Positions 48,570 to 59,817 of a stretch of DNA of 64,000 nucleotides are shown here, one piece after another. The DNA is from Undaria pinnatifida (Eukaryota; Sar; Phaeophyceae; Laminariales; Alariaceae). The DNA is taken from the NCBI GenBank assembly GCA_012845835.1, contig JABAKD010000005.1, forward strand, positions 5,394,155 through 5,458,154, in the 5' to 3' direction. The stretch's first letter is position 1. Each line of letters opens with the position of its first letter. The position numbers and the translations under genes are program-made. The notes under the pieces were generated by a model. That model did no database searches and was not told where the DNA came from. It worked only from the letters and a program-made list of their open reading frames with translations.

Positions 48570-49962
48570 TAGACCCTTGGGGGGATCTTGACGCGTTGTT
48601 GGCTTTCCAAGCACCGAGAAGGACTACGAAGGGGTCTCAGCCCTGCGCTTGCCCAAGAGTAAGGAGTGGCCCGGTCCGCTTCAGTTTGGCCGATTATTCT
48701 GGAATCGTCAGTTTTTGTTATAGTCTAGACATTTTTCCCACTGAAGTCCCGGGTAGGTTCGAGTAGAGGCCACTACTACCCTCCCCGTGCATGAGACCAA
48801 GCTGCGTCCCCTGATGTAAATCCCGTGTTCCGTGTTGTGACTAACATGGTGGGAGGTATACAGCCATCTACTACTATACTGACTCTAGAAAAAAAGCGAG
48901 CGCTACGAAAGCAAGGCTGCTAAAAACGTTTTGATAATGTCCGGTGGCCGCAGACATCAACAGCAACAACGAAACAGCAGCCGCGCAAATATGCCAGGGA
49001 CACAGCAAGAGTTGCAGAAGGACGGGTATCGGATTTTGAATTTCGAAAGATAAGTTCTGAGCTGTGGAGGTAGGTCCCTCGCGAGGTTTATCGACGGTTT
49101 TGTTGAGAGCAGCAAGAATAAGCGATGTCAGTTTTTCATGGTCCGTGATTGCTGGCAGCAGGGATTTGAAGAGGTTGTCCCCAGATGGTCTGAGCAGGTG
49201 TTGGTTGAATCCCTTGACGGGTCCGGACTTGGCAGCATACAGCACATACAGCACATACATGCAGACAGTGCGGAATCCACTCTGACACGACAGATTTGTT
49301 GAGTTCGGGTATATGTGATTGGTGCACTGGCTGCGTTTTGTACCGGGTTCATACCGACCGCAAAGTTGCTTTCTGCAAATAAATCACGGGCGGGACCGGT
49401 CGCTCCATCTAGAAGAAAAATACCTCTAAAAGCGCTACACCGACGTGGCCAGACCTCGTGATCGTGACACCATTACAATCGTAGGAACTTGGGCTCATCA
49501 ATCGGCGCTCGTCCCGTATTGTACCCGGCGAGCCTTAATGTAGATACCCCACTCTCGCGTATCTAGCACAACAAGACCAACAAACACCCAGACAAGCACA
49601 CATTCAGGCATAACGGGCAGGATACTTCCATATTGTACCACCACCACCGCAGCAGGGGACGGTTGGACCGGCAGCAGATGACACATCATCAGAAGAATTG
49701 GAGCATTGAATATGGAAAAGTGCGAGTTAGCAATTTCCAGGTGAGCGCTAACCAAAAAAAAAAGACCCGGGCACACAGCAGCACCATATGGCAGACTTTT
49801 TATACTACATCGATCGGTATCCAGTTCCTCTTTCGACTTTTGACTGCGGAGATGCGGAAATTCCCAAGCATGATCCTGGTGAGAGGTCATGATCTCGGAT
49901 CGTGGGTGAATCTGCACCGATCGTTGGTTGATGAGTAATAACCGAAGGTCTTTTTCTCTATC

Positions 49963-50875
49963 AAAACCGATCGTAAGTATGCATTTATATGAGCCTTGGG
50001 AGGTTTGGGCATTCTCCGCGCCAGCTGATGTACGGGTTAGAAGATGTCATACCGGGAAACCTGTGCGTGGTACGTGTGGCACCTACGATTGACTGGTACC
50101 GCCGCTTGCCTTCCTCGTGCAGCAGATTCTTCTCCGGTCAGTTGAGCTAAAGGTCCGGTCGTGCTCTTTGTGTGAAGGCGGGGTTACAGTACTTCGTGCC
50201 AAAGCGCTCGACGATGCCCTCCGTGTATTATTTCTGGTCTATGGTGATCGTTCCTTTTTCGGGGCCACGAGGTACATTCATGCCGGTCACTTTCGACGCG
50301 TCACACATGTTTGTCATCTCGAAACAGTCCATAAGGTTTTTCTTGAGCTTGTTCAGCAGCAGCTTGTTCTCACCTAAGAGAAGAACGCCGCCCAAGTACA
50401 GCGTAAGAATGACAAAAGCCACCTCGAATACGTAAATGTATGGGTTCCACTTGAAAAGGCGGAACCCGATTTTTGCAAGGTGATGGTCCATCGTCCCGAA
50501 AACAATCTTCGGGAGTCTGCCGGTGTCATGGATAATGTGTGATACCCTGGCACGGTGGTTTGAGAGGCCGTGTCGTCGACGTTAGTCGCGGTGATGGCAC
50601 GGTGCAAGAGGATCGCTTGGAAGACGAAGTGCTTCTGAGATGTAGAGAAGATGTTGAATAGTACAACGGTGGCTCTTAATTTGGCCAATACACACAGATA
50701 TAAACCGCAGAGGTGTAGGAGCCCAGACGACGGCTGTGATCCGGAAGAATCTACAAGTGAGAGCCACACGACAGAGTGAGCTACCTGGATATCAAGCGGA
50801 GAATTCTGCGGAAGCAATTCCTCCGCACACATACGATCGTTACACTCGAACCGACACATATGAGATCTACGATAA
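49963..50875. other. Between tandem unit B and the Copia internal region; probably LTR and flank
   Basis: No host gene recognised. The right part probably belongs to the 3' LTR of the Copia fossil, whose inner edge is at 50,935. The outer edge of that LTR could not be fixed because it does not align with the other LTR beyond 60 bp. Open frames here on both strands have no recognisable domain. Confidence 0.4.
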
Positions 50876-50935
50876 ACAAGAGCAGTGCTACTGAAGATTG
50901 ACTCATAATGGCTAGGTGCTAACATTTCCATAACA
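50876..50935 (-). repeat. Copia 3' LTR, inner edge
   Basis: On the element strand it starts TGTTATGGAAATG directly after a polypurine tract (TTGAGGGGAAG, from 50,946). It matches 56,441-56,500 at 55 of 60 positions. The LTR continues to lower coordinates by an unknown length. Confidence 0.75.
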
Positions 50936-53900
50936 CTTCCCCTCAATGGAATTTGCTCTAACTCGTACCTAACTAATGATGATTAATTCAAGCAAGTATT
51001 TTCGGTTCATGCGTTTTAACCACTAAAGTACCACGTGATGGTTCAGTCCCATACGTGCAACAAAACATTCATGCGCTTGATAAAGAGTACCTGCTACTGT
51101 ACAAACCAGACTATCATGACTCCCAATCCTACATGGCTCGTTTAACCAGTGATGGTGCGAGGCCGAATGTTGATCACAGAAAGATCAAGTTGATTCGCAC
51201 AAAACAGAACGGATTCAAAACAAACGCACAAACATATAACACGACTAACTGAACTTGCTGTTGATGATGAACTGGCTGTTGATGAAGTCGTTCACGTTGA
51301 AGTTGCTGATGATGTCCAGCAGGTTCCTAAAGCGGTGCTTGTTCAGGTGCTTTGTGCCGATGTCGGCAGGGTTGATGTCGGTCGAGATATAGTGGATGGC
51401 GATCCTTACCTCCGACACGAGCGCTCGGATGAAGAAGAAGCGCAGCGCGATGCGCTTTGTGCTCGAGCTGAAGGAGCGGTTTCCCAGCGCGTGCAGCGTC
51501 GCTGTGTTGTCGCAGTACAACGGCACTTTCGCGAAGTCCTTGCCTAACTCTAGCTCAGTCAGCATGTTCGAGCAGAACACTGCTTCCTTCATCGCCAAAG
51601 CCGTCGCGACCAGCTCCACCTCCATGGTCGACATGGCAGTCAGACCTTGTAGCCCCGACTTGAAGCCAATCGGCGCATCGCACAGTATCAACAAATAGTA
51701 TGAGGTGGACTTTCCGTTGTTCGGGTTGTTGGCCCAGTTGGAATCCGAAAAGACTGCAAGCTTGAAGCCTCCCCTCTTGTACGTAATGCTGAAGTCGGTT
51801 GTCCCCGCGAGGTAGCGAAGAGTGTGCGTTGCCGCCACCATGTGGATCCTGCTGGGTTTCGCCATCGGGTGAGCCAGTTGACCAACGGCATACATGATGT
51901 CGTACCTTAACCCTCGGGAAACATACGTCAGGCACCCCACGATGCCCTGGTAGCGTTTCTTTCTTCCTCGTCTAGCAGAGTTTCGTCAGGCTGCAGGTTG
52001 AAGAGTTCGGGACCGTACCCCGGCGGGTTGGTAGGCTTGCAGTCTGACATTCCGAACCTCTCCAGGATAAACTTGGAGTAAGCCTTTTGAGAGATCGTGA
52101 GAGTGCCACGCTCAAGGTCTCTCTTTATCTCCATGCCCAAGACGAGCGACACCGCTCCCATGTCGGTCATCTTGAAACGCTGCCTCAACTTCTCTTTCAC
52201 CATCGCCATGGCGTCAGAGTTATTGCTGGCCAGAAGGAGATCGTCCACGTAGAGGGTCAAGTAGATCCAAACACCGTCGTGATCGTACAAGTAGACAACG
52301 TGTCGGACTGAAGCGGAACGAAGCCAATCTCGACAAGGGCGGGATCGATGGTGTTGAACCAGTTCCCGGGGCTTTGGGGCCAGCCCGTAAAGGCTCTTCT
52401 CTAGCTGCATCACTACCTCACCTCCATCCTTGTCCTTGACCTCGGAGTCATGCGGCTGCTCGACGAACACCAACTCCTGGATATCCGCGTACAGGAAGGA
52501 AGTTGAGACATCCATCTGGTGTAGAAGCAGGTCGAAGTGCACGGCTATGCAACATATGATCCGCATGCTCTGAATCATGCAAACCGGGGCGTAGATGCTG
52601 CCAGAGTCAAGGACAGGAACTTGGTTCCAACCTTGAGCCACTACACGAGCCTGGAAGGAGCCGTCCGCCTTGCGCCTGACCACCCCTTTCGAATTGATTC
52701 GCTTCCGTCCAGCAGGAACGGCAGAGCGCGGAACAAGCTTGTAAACTTGACGAACTTTAAGACTCGCGATCTCGCGTTCCGCCGCTGCGTTCCACTGGGC
52801 GGCTTCGGGCGTGGCCCGTGCTTCCTTGCTTGTCCGTGGAACATTCGGTTGCGTTGTTCCCACAGCGTACGCGTATTCCGTGAAGCCGAATGTGCCGTCC
52901 CCGTGGGCGACGTCGGGAAACTCCCGCTTCACGGTAAACGCGTAGGAGAGGCGACGAAGCTCGCTGATGGTCTTTGCAGTAGGTACGCTCGAAGCAGACC
53001 TGGTGGTTGCAGTCGTCGACGTAGAACCTCGTGTACCACTAGTACCACGTCCACGTGCAGACCCGCTGCCACGTCCACCGCGCTGCGTGATGCCTCCCCG
53101 CGCAGATCCACCACGCAAAGCAGACCTGGTGGCTGCAGGCATCGGCGCGGAACCTCGTCCATCACGAGACGAACCGCGTCCAGGCACAGAACCACTCTGC
53201 GGCGCAGTACCAGACGGAGCAGAACCAGCGGGCGATGAACCAAGCGGCGGCGCCGGACCAGGTGACGATCCAGGAGAAGACGCATCGTTGACCGGCACCG
53301 GGGGACTGACTCCCCCCGGCGGGGCAGGGCTATCTTCCTCAGGCGTACCACCAGAAGTCCTAGGCGCATTGTTGGCAGGAGTAGATCCAGCAGGTGCAAG
53401 TCCAAGATCACGGTTGGTTGTCTCACAAATTTGTTCGATAAGCTCAACCGCAGACGGATCCCCGACGGCATCCCCAACGGCACGTTTAGAAGAGAGCGAA
53501 TCAGCCGAGTGGTTGGAAGTGTAGTTTCGCACGTCTCTTAGCACGTTGTCGTGGTCGTCGTACGTTAACTCCCCGTCGTCAAAACCGCGCGCGTCCAACG
53601 AGGGCGCGACAGGAGGCGTCTCAATGGAGATAACATTTTGACTCACCCGCACACGTCGCGTCTCAGAGTTGTAGATCCGGTTGGACTTGCTTTCCTCACT
53701 GAATCCGACGAGCCGGCCTTCCCAAGCACGATGCTCCAGCTTGTTGGTGTGAACCTCTTCGTGCACGAACGCCGGGGACTCGATCACCCGGAGATGACCG
53801 AGATAGGCATCCTTGCCGTAGAGAACCTTATACGGCGTCCCGTTTTACAGAGCTGCGTGAGGAGTCAGGTAGACGGCCGTCTTCATCAGCTTCCCGCAAG

Positions 53901-56440
53901 GAAGTTAGGAAGTGTCGAGTCGGCGAGAAAACAGCGCACGATGTTCAAAATTGTCCGGGCCGCACGCTCATTCGCTCCGATCTGCTGAGGGGGCAAACTC
54001 CAGCTTGATGCCGACTTCTTGACAGTACTGACGGAACTCCGCGCTCGTGAATTCCGTGCCGCGGTTCCCGCGGAGGGTATGGACGCCCTCGCCGGTAGGA
54101 ATCACGGTCCCCTTGACGAACACCGCAAGGGCGTCCACAGAGCGCTTTTTTTTCCTCCATACAACCTCCTTCCACTTGGTTTGCTGGTCAACGAACTTGA
54201 CGGTATGTTTAAACCCGCATAGAGATTTGGGCATGAAGGGGCCGAGGTTGTCGACGCATACGAGCTGGAAAGGACGTAGAACATTGTAGGTGGCCTGCTT
54301 GGGGTGAGATTGTTGTGCGCTCGTCCCGAGTGGGCAGGTACTACAGTTCTTAAGGTCGCCGGTGTAGTCGACACCGCTAGCCGGCTCCTTCCTCAGGACG
54401 TCCAAGCTCTTGTGGTTGATGTGTCCGGTGCCACAGCTCAGCTGACTCCGACTTTAAGGCGAGGCCGTCAGCGGCTCGCCCGAGGACCATATGGCCCCCG
54501 GCGCCACCCCTTAGTATTACCTCGATGGAGCACATGGGTTTTTCGGTCGTGTCGTCCACCCCACAGGTTTGCATCGGGATAACCACGTTCCCCGACTCCA
54601 ATCCGGGGTTGGTTGGATGAAACAACGTCGTCACTCCCTTCTGCATCGCCGCGGTCACGGAGAAGAGGTTGGTGCCCAAATCCGGCACCAAAACGACGCG
54701 AAAGGAGACGAGCCGGTCATTTCCGTTGTCGTCGGTGACGGCGCCGAAGGTAGTCCCCGTTGTTACGCCCTTGAGGAGATCTCCTGGTGTAATCGCAGGG
54801 TCGAGGTAGTTGTTGGTCGTTCCGCTGTCCGCAACCATCCGGGTGCACGACCCGTTTGAGCCGAAAAAGAGCAAGCGAAATCTCCGCAGGAGTAGCCATG
54901 AACGCATCGAAAAACCCTGAAGGCAAGCGGTGGTTCTGTGCAGGCGACTCGGAGCAGACATACGAAGGTGCCACCGGAGTGGCGGCAGACGCCGCCCGAG
55001 GCGTCTGGGAAAAGGCAAAAGACGAAGTTGCCGCAGCCGGTGGAGCGCGTTGGGTGCTGGAGGAGAACCCGAACGAGGTCGGTTCAGCGGGAGCCTGCGG
55101 CGCCGTGGCAAGAGTCGATTTCGCCAAGTCAGCGCTCCCGATGTTGGGCAGGTTGACCTGACCGGCGGAATGCAGCAGCGCCAGGTTAGCAACCAAGCCT
55201 TGGAGCTCCTTCTGCTTGTTCACGCGAAGCTCCTGCTGTTTCTGACACTCAGCATCGCTGTGCGTGGTGGTGTTGTGGTAGGAGCACCATTTTGGCTGGG
55301 CACTCTCCCACCACCGCCGCGCTTGTTCTTCCACTTCTTCTCCGGCTTCGGATGGTTCTTATGCAGTTGTTGGGCGCAGTCACGCTGGAAATGCCCGTAC
55401 GCCTTGCATCGATGGCACTGATCGAATGAGGACGCCGCCATCGCTGCCCCCCGGCCCGAGACCACGGGCCCCGATGCGTTGCGCGACTGCTGGTCCACGT
55501 AGAATCGGTTGGCCGTCTCCTGGAGACGATCAACGGACGTGAATTCCCCACGGTAGTGCATCTCATGGATGAACTCAAACTCTGGGGCATTCGTCAGACC
55601 CGAGAGCATGATGTCTAGGTAGACCTCCTTGGAGGCCACCTCCCCCAGGCCCTGGAGGTGAATCTTGAGACCCATTCCTTTCGTGAAGAAATCGATGGGG
55701 TTCCCGCCCGCCACGTGCCGAAGGCCGAAACGCTCTCTGTGACACGCACACAGAGCTTCCTGAGTGTGAGCGTCGAAACACTTGTTGAGGGCTTTCCAGG
55801 CCGCCGTTCCATCCGCCGCCTCTTCGTGAGTAAGGACGGTGGCGTGCACGCACCCGGAGGTGACAAAGAATAGGAGGGAGAACAGGCGACTGTTAGCCTG
55901 GTCCCACTTGGCGCTATCTCCCTCGTCCGGCTCAGGTTCCACAGGGCTGTCGGCCCCGGCTAGGATGGGGTTAAGAGCCGGCGCGAAGAGGTTGACTACG
56001 TTCCGGAGTTTTGTCTTCCACACGCGAAACCCTGCTGCCCCGCGATGGCCCCAACGGCGTCCAACATGTGGTGGAGCCCGGAGATCGATGATTCCGCCAT
56101 CGCTGAAAGCCAGGGTCACACTCCCGGGCGCGGTCTGGTTTTCGGCACACGTACGGCACTCGAGAGCCTGAAAAGGGTCGGCGCGCCTAAGAAGGGTACG
56201 GTGCAATGCTACACAGGGGTAGGCTTGGTTCAGGTAGCAGCTCCGTAGCTCACGATCCACGTCCGGCGTTAGCTATCCAGCGTCCGCCCAGACCACTGCG
56301 CCCCGTCGACCATAGCTTATGACCAACCGAAGGTGGCGAAACTGCGGTGTTGAGACGACGGAGTAGCCAGCTCCGGCCTCGTCCTGCAGGTACACGGGTC
56401 ACATGCACTGCTGAGACTTACTACGCGTCTTGCAGGGTAC

Positions 56441-56500
56441 ACAAGAGCAGTGTTACTGAACATTGACTCATTATGGCTATGTGCTAGCATTTCCATAACA
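56441..56500 (-). repeat. Copia 5' LTR, outer edge
   Basis: On the element strand it starts TGTTATGGAAATGC, the same start as the 3' LTR. The bases just outside (56,501-56,505, 'actac') would be the target duplication, but I could not confirm a matching copy at the other end. Confidence 0.7.
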
Positions 56501-57980
56501 ACTACCTGTGCCATCGATGCTGCTGTTGGTGCAGGCTGAACTGAACATCTCGAATCCTTTCTCCGCCCGTGTTTGAATGACTGCCGTGCACTACCTATGC
56601 CGTCGATGCTGCAACTGGTGCACGCTCAAGCGGAAGTAATGTAATATGTGACGCCTCCAGCAGTACGGTAATCATGGCATACGCTTCTCAGCCCGTGCGA
56701 GAAGAGCAAACGAAAAGTACAATGCCCCCATAGCGATGTCGATGCGTAGATACAATGCTGTCCTGACCGCAGTACACGCCGATCTCGGCCACCAGTGCAA
56801 ATTATCTTGAATCCAGATCATCAATCCAAATCCAAGCTGCTGTCGAAAATCTTGACTCGACTCAAATTTTCAAACTCCTACCGTTAGCAGTCCCGTGGTT
56901 GATGAGTCCAGTGTTGCTGCTCTAGACTGCAGATTCCGTCGAAGACCTCCCCTCGAAGACTTTTGATGTGCGCGCCGCGCAGTAGACGACGGCTATTAAC
57001 CTATTGGCGTGCGTGACGATACAATCTGGCGAGGTCGCAGGGGCTCCCGCCGGCAGCAACCAAGACGGCCGAAGGAGCGTGCAAGAAGCACGATGCAGGA
57101 AGGTATTGATGTTTTCAAGGGCGGTTTCAACCAGGAAAAGAAAAACTTGAGAACAATGGACTGCTGTGTCCAGAGTTCAGGGGTCATTGAAAATTTACGA
57201 GCAAGGGTAGAAGGATAAGAGGAGAGTAAACAGCGTAGGGCTGCGCTTGGTCTCTCGTTGCATAGGGTGCTCATGTTCTCGAAGGCTTGAATCACTGATA
57301 CGCTACTGTAATCTCGAAGCTGTTACTTTGATACTCGAAGGACTTCAAGTGCTCTCGAATCATCTCGAGTCAATTCAATGCTCTAGAAAATCTTACAGCG
57401 GTTCTGGAACCGTTGATAAAATTCCTTTTGCGCCGGAATTTTCTCGGACTGTCTATATTCGTGTGGATGTTCCTGGTTCTGGAATACCACACAAATTGTT
57501 CCATCGTAATTATAAGTGCAAACATATCATGTAGGCCCATTTTCCAAACTCATGGGGATAACTGTCTCATTGTGACGGAGAACAATAGTTGCTACGAGTA
57601 CGGCAATGAACCAATCAACGCTACGGAATATTTCCTTGTTAGGTGGTAGCCTGAACCCCTATCCTCAACACTTTCCAGCTGCGGCACTGTCATCCGCATC
57701 CATCCTTCGATTGTACGTCAATATCTATTACCGGCATACCCGACGAATAGGGCGTCTGCCGCCCGCACCTTCTCGACTGCGTATGCATGGTACCGCGGGG
57801 GCATGAAGCCCAAGGGCGTTCAAGCCACGTGCAAGCCCGCGCTTCTCCCTTCTTCCCTCCATTACTTGCTCCCTCTCTATCCTTCTGCAACTTAATGTCA
57901 TATGCTAGTCGCGCCTTATGGATCGAAATTTTCCAGTGTGCAGGTCTTTCACAACCCGGCCAATCATAAATTCAATCAGA
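56501..57980. other. No gene recognised; small repeats
   Basis: Two related segments at about 56,505 and 56,590 share 'acct(g/a)tgcc(a/g)tcgatgctgc' and 'tggtgca(g/c)gct', about 87 bp apart. At 57,270-57,390 the phrases 'ctcgaa' and 'cttgaat' recur many times. No coding signal is convincing. Confidence 0.45.
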
Positions 57981-57984
57981 CAGT

Positions 57985-58860
57985 GGGGCTGGGGTTTCCA
58001 CACCGTGCAGAGCGATGTCAACCCGAGGTATAACTACCTTAGTCCCCCGGTTGTTGGAGTTGTTGATGTATGGAGGAATTTTCCAATCCGGGGATAGGAC
58101 GCCATCCTCCCCGGTTACAGCGTGACCTTGACACTTCTACGAGGTGCAACTCCTGTCACGCGCTGGCTTCACGAATCCCAGCCGATCACCAATCCGCCAG
58201 TGAAGTCGCGGTTCCACACGAGCGGGGCAATGTCGACCAGGGGCATCGCCGTTTTCGTTCCTGGGGTGTTGAGGTTGTAGATTTATCGCAGGATCCTGAT
58301 CCTGGAACGGAGACTTATCCGCCTTGAATGCGACGGGACGTCGGCGTTGTCCCGGCGGGCAACTCTCGCCGTGCGCTTGCCCTACAGGCCCCAGCCGATC
58401 AGTAACTAGCTTGCATGAGTGTGTGGGCTTCCACACCTTGCGGAGCGATGTCGACCCAGAGCATCAACGTTTTTCCCGCCGGGTATTGAAGGGTTGTGGA
58501 TATAATATGGAATTATTTATGGCAAGGGGATATTAATCTATCATCCCCTGGTGAGGCGGGGGGCAACTCTCGTTTCGCGCTGGCTCCGTGAGCCCCAGCA
58601 TATCAGCAGATAGCCGATCGGGGCAGGATTTCCATGTAGTGCGAGGCGGTATCAACTCGATGCATCATCGGTTTTGTCCCCGGGGTGTTGGAGTTGACTT
58701 TTTGTGGAATAATTTATGATCCGGGGATGAGAAAATACCATCCCCGGGTGCGGCGGGACCTCGATGTTGTCCTGAGGGGAAACTCTCGCCGGTCGCTGGC
58801 TCCCTGAGCCCCACCCGATCCGCCATCGGCCGATGAGGGTGGTTTTCCACACCGTGCGGG
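57985..58860 (+). repeat. Satellite-like tandem array, unit about 200-220 bp, four copies
   Basis: The phrase 'tttccacaccgtgc' or a variant, followed by 'gcgatgtc' and 'accc', recurs at about 57,993, 58,209, 58,429, 58,628 and (partial) 58,841, spaced 216, 220, 199 and 213 bp. Each unit also has 'gttg(g)ag', 'atccggggat' or a variant, 'catccccg', 'aactctcg', 'gctggct' and 'cccagccgatcag'. The units have diverged clearly, so the array is old. The shared spacing marks it as a tandem array rather than chance. Confidence 0.8.
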
Positions 58861-59224
58861 GCGCGCAAACGACGTGTTAATTGCGCATGTGCGCAACACG
58901 CCCGAGGTGTGTGTTGCGGAAATCGGGATTGATAAAAGAGTGTGCGCTAGCGCAACACCGCAACACCCCAACACCTACTTTATTCCCTGATCTTAGTCTA
59001 CAGCAAGACAAATGCGTCCGAGGGTTCTCGAGACGCCCGCCACCAGGGATCCGATCGAAATCGAGTTGTGGCCACGACAAGATTTTAAAACTCGAACAAA
59101 AAAGTGAGTTAATTAGCGTCCAAACGAAAGGACAGTGGCTTGATCAAACAGTCCGAGACGCTACACAACTACGAACAAGGCATCAGGCAGCTGGTGCCCG
59201 CTCATCAGGACAACCGTGTATAGC

Positions 59225-59715
59225 GCGTCGATTCGTACTTTATCGGGGCGTGTGTGTAATTCGCTTGTTTGGGGAGGTAGAGGGTCTAGCGTTAACTTAT
59301 CTGGGAACACCAATCCACTCCAGGCGATAGTAATTGCACTTAAACAAAAACAAACCCACATCATACAGCTGCGGTAAAAGCAGGGTGGCAGTGCAGAGCG
59401 CGTAGGTTCATACTGTGGCGGGGCGTGTGTGTTATTGTGTTTGCGATTCAAGCGGCTCGAGTCCTAAATAAATGATATCAACATATCACTTAAGGCGATA
59501 GGAATTTGACTTTGTTCAAACAAACTCGCAGTATACTGCTGCGATAAACGCAGGGTAGCAGTGCGGAGCGCGTAGGTTCGTACTGTGGCGGGGCATGTGT
59601 GTAGATGTGTTTGCAATTCAAGCGTAAGTTATCTGGTAACAACAGTTCACTCATGGTGATAGAACATTCGTTGAATATAAAAAAACGCAGTATACTGCTC
59701 CTGCGGTAAAAGACA
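59225..59715 (+). repeat. Tandem array, unit about 173 bp, three copies
   Basis: The phrase 'tcggggcgtgtgtgt' or a variant recurs at about 59,243, 59,416 and 59,589. Each copy is preceded by 'gcgcgtaggttcgtactgtg' or a variant and followed by 'agcg...tatctggtaaca', a 'gcgatag' block and a 'cagtatactgctgcggtaaa' block. This array is unrelated to the 200-220-bp one next to it. Confidence 0.8.
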
Positions 59716-59817
59716 GACCAATTCCAGCACAAGAAATGACCTCGAGAATCTAAGGAAGAAACCAATTGAAGGTCAGTTGAAAACAAACTCGAAGTATGCT
59801 GCTGCTGTAAAAACAAA

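Larger units (their letters stand above)
33028..49962 (+). repeat. Tandem segmental duplication, unit B
   Basis: This is the second, direct copy of the segment in unit A. The offset is 18,315 near exon 1, 18,340 over most of the gene and 18,334-18,343 further on, so only small indels separate the copies in the core. Unit B carries a fossil DIRS-like element at about 45,115-47,560, inserted between sequences that are contiguous at about 26,790 in unit A. It lacks the transposase insertion of unit A; the empty site is at about 49,475-49,482. Confidence 0.95.
50876..56500 (-). mobile_element. Fossil Copia (Ty1/copia) LTR retrotransposon
   Basis: Minus strand, in Copia order: gag with a CHRCKAYGHFQRDC zinc knuckle (about 56,260-55,220); aspartic protease (VADSGTTNNYLD, near 54,840); GAG-pre-integrase (ELWHRTHQ, near 54,430); integrase core (VCVDNLGPF, GNRGTEFTS, 54,270-54,000); reverse transcriptase (QVYKLVPRSAV to LYVDDLLLAS, 52,770-52,200); and RNase H (AVFSDSNWAN, STMEVELVATALAMKEAVF, LYCDNTATLHAL, 51,940-51,245). 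Protease-integrase-RT-RNase H order identifies Copia rather than Gypsy. LTR edges are visible at 50,935 and 56,500. The element is broken, with roughly four to six interruptions. Five differences in 60 aligned LTR bases suggest it is not recent. Confidence 0.93.

Noticed and set aside
52537-53524. Long plus-strand frames over the Copia region
   Set aside because: They are antisense to the reverse transcriptase and linker of the minus-strand element, with no features of their own.
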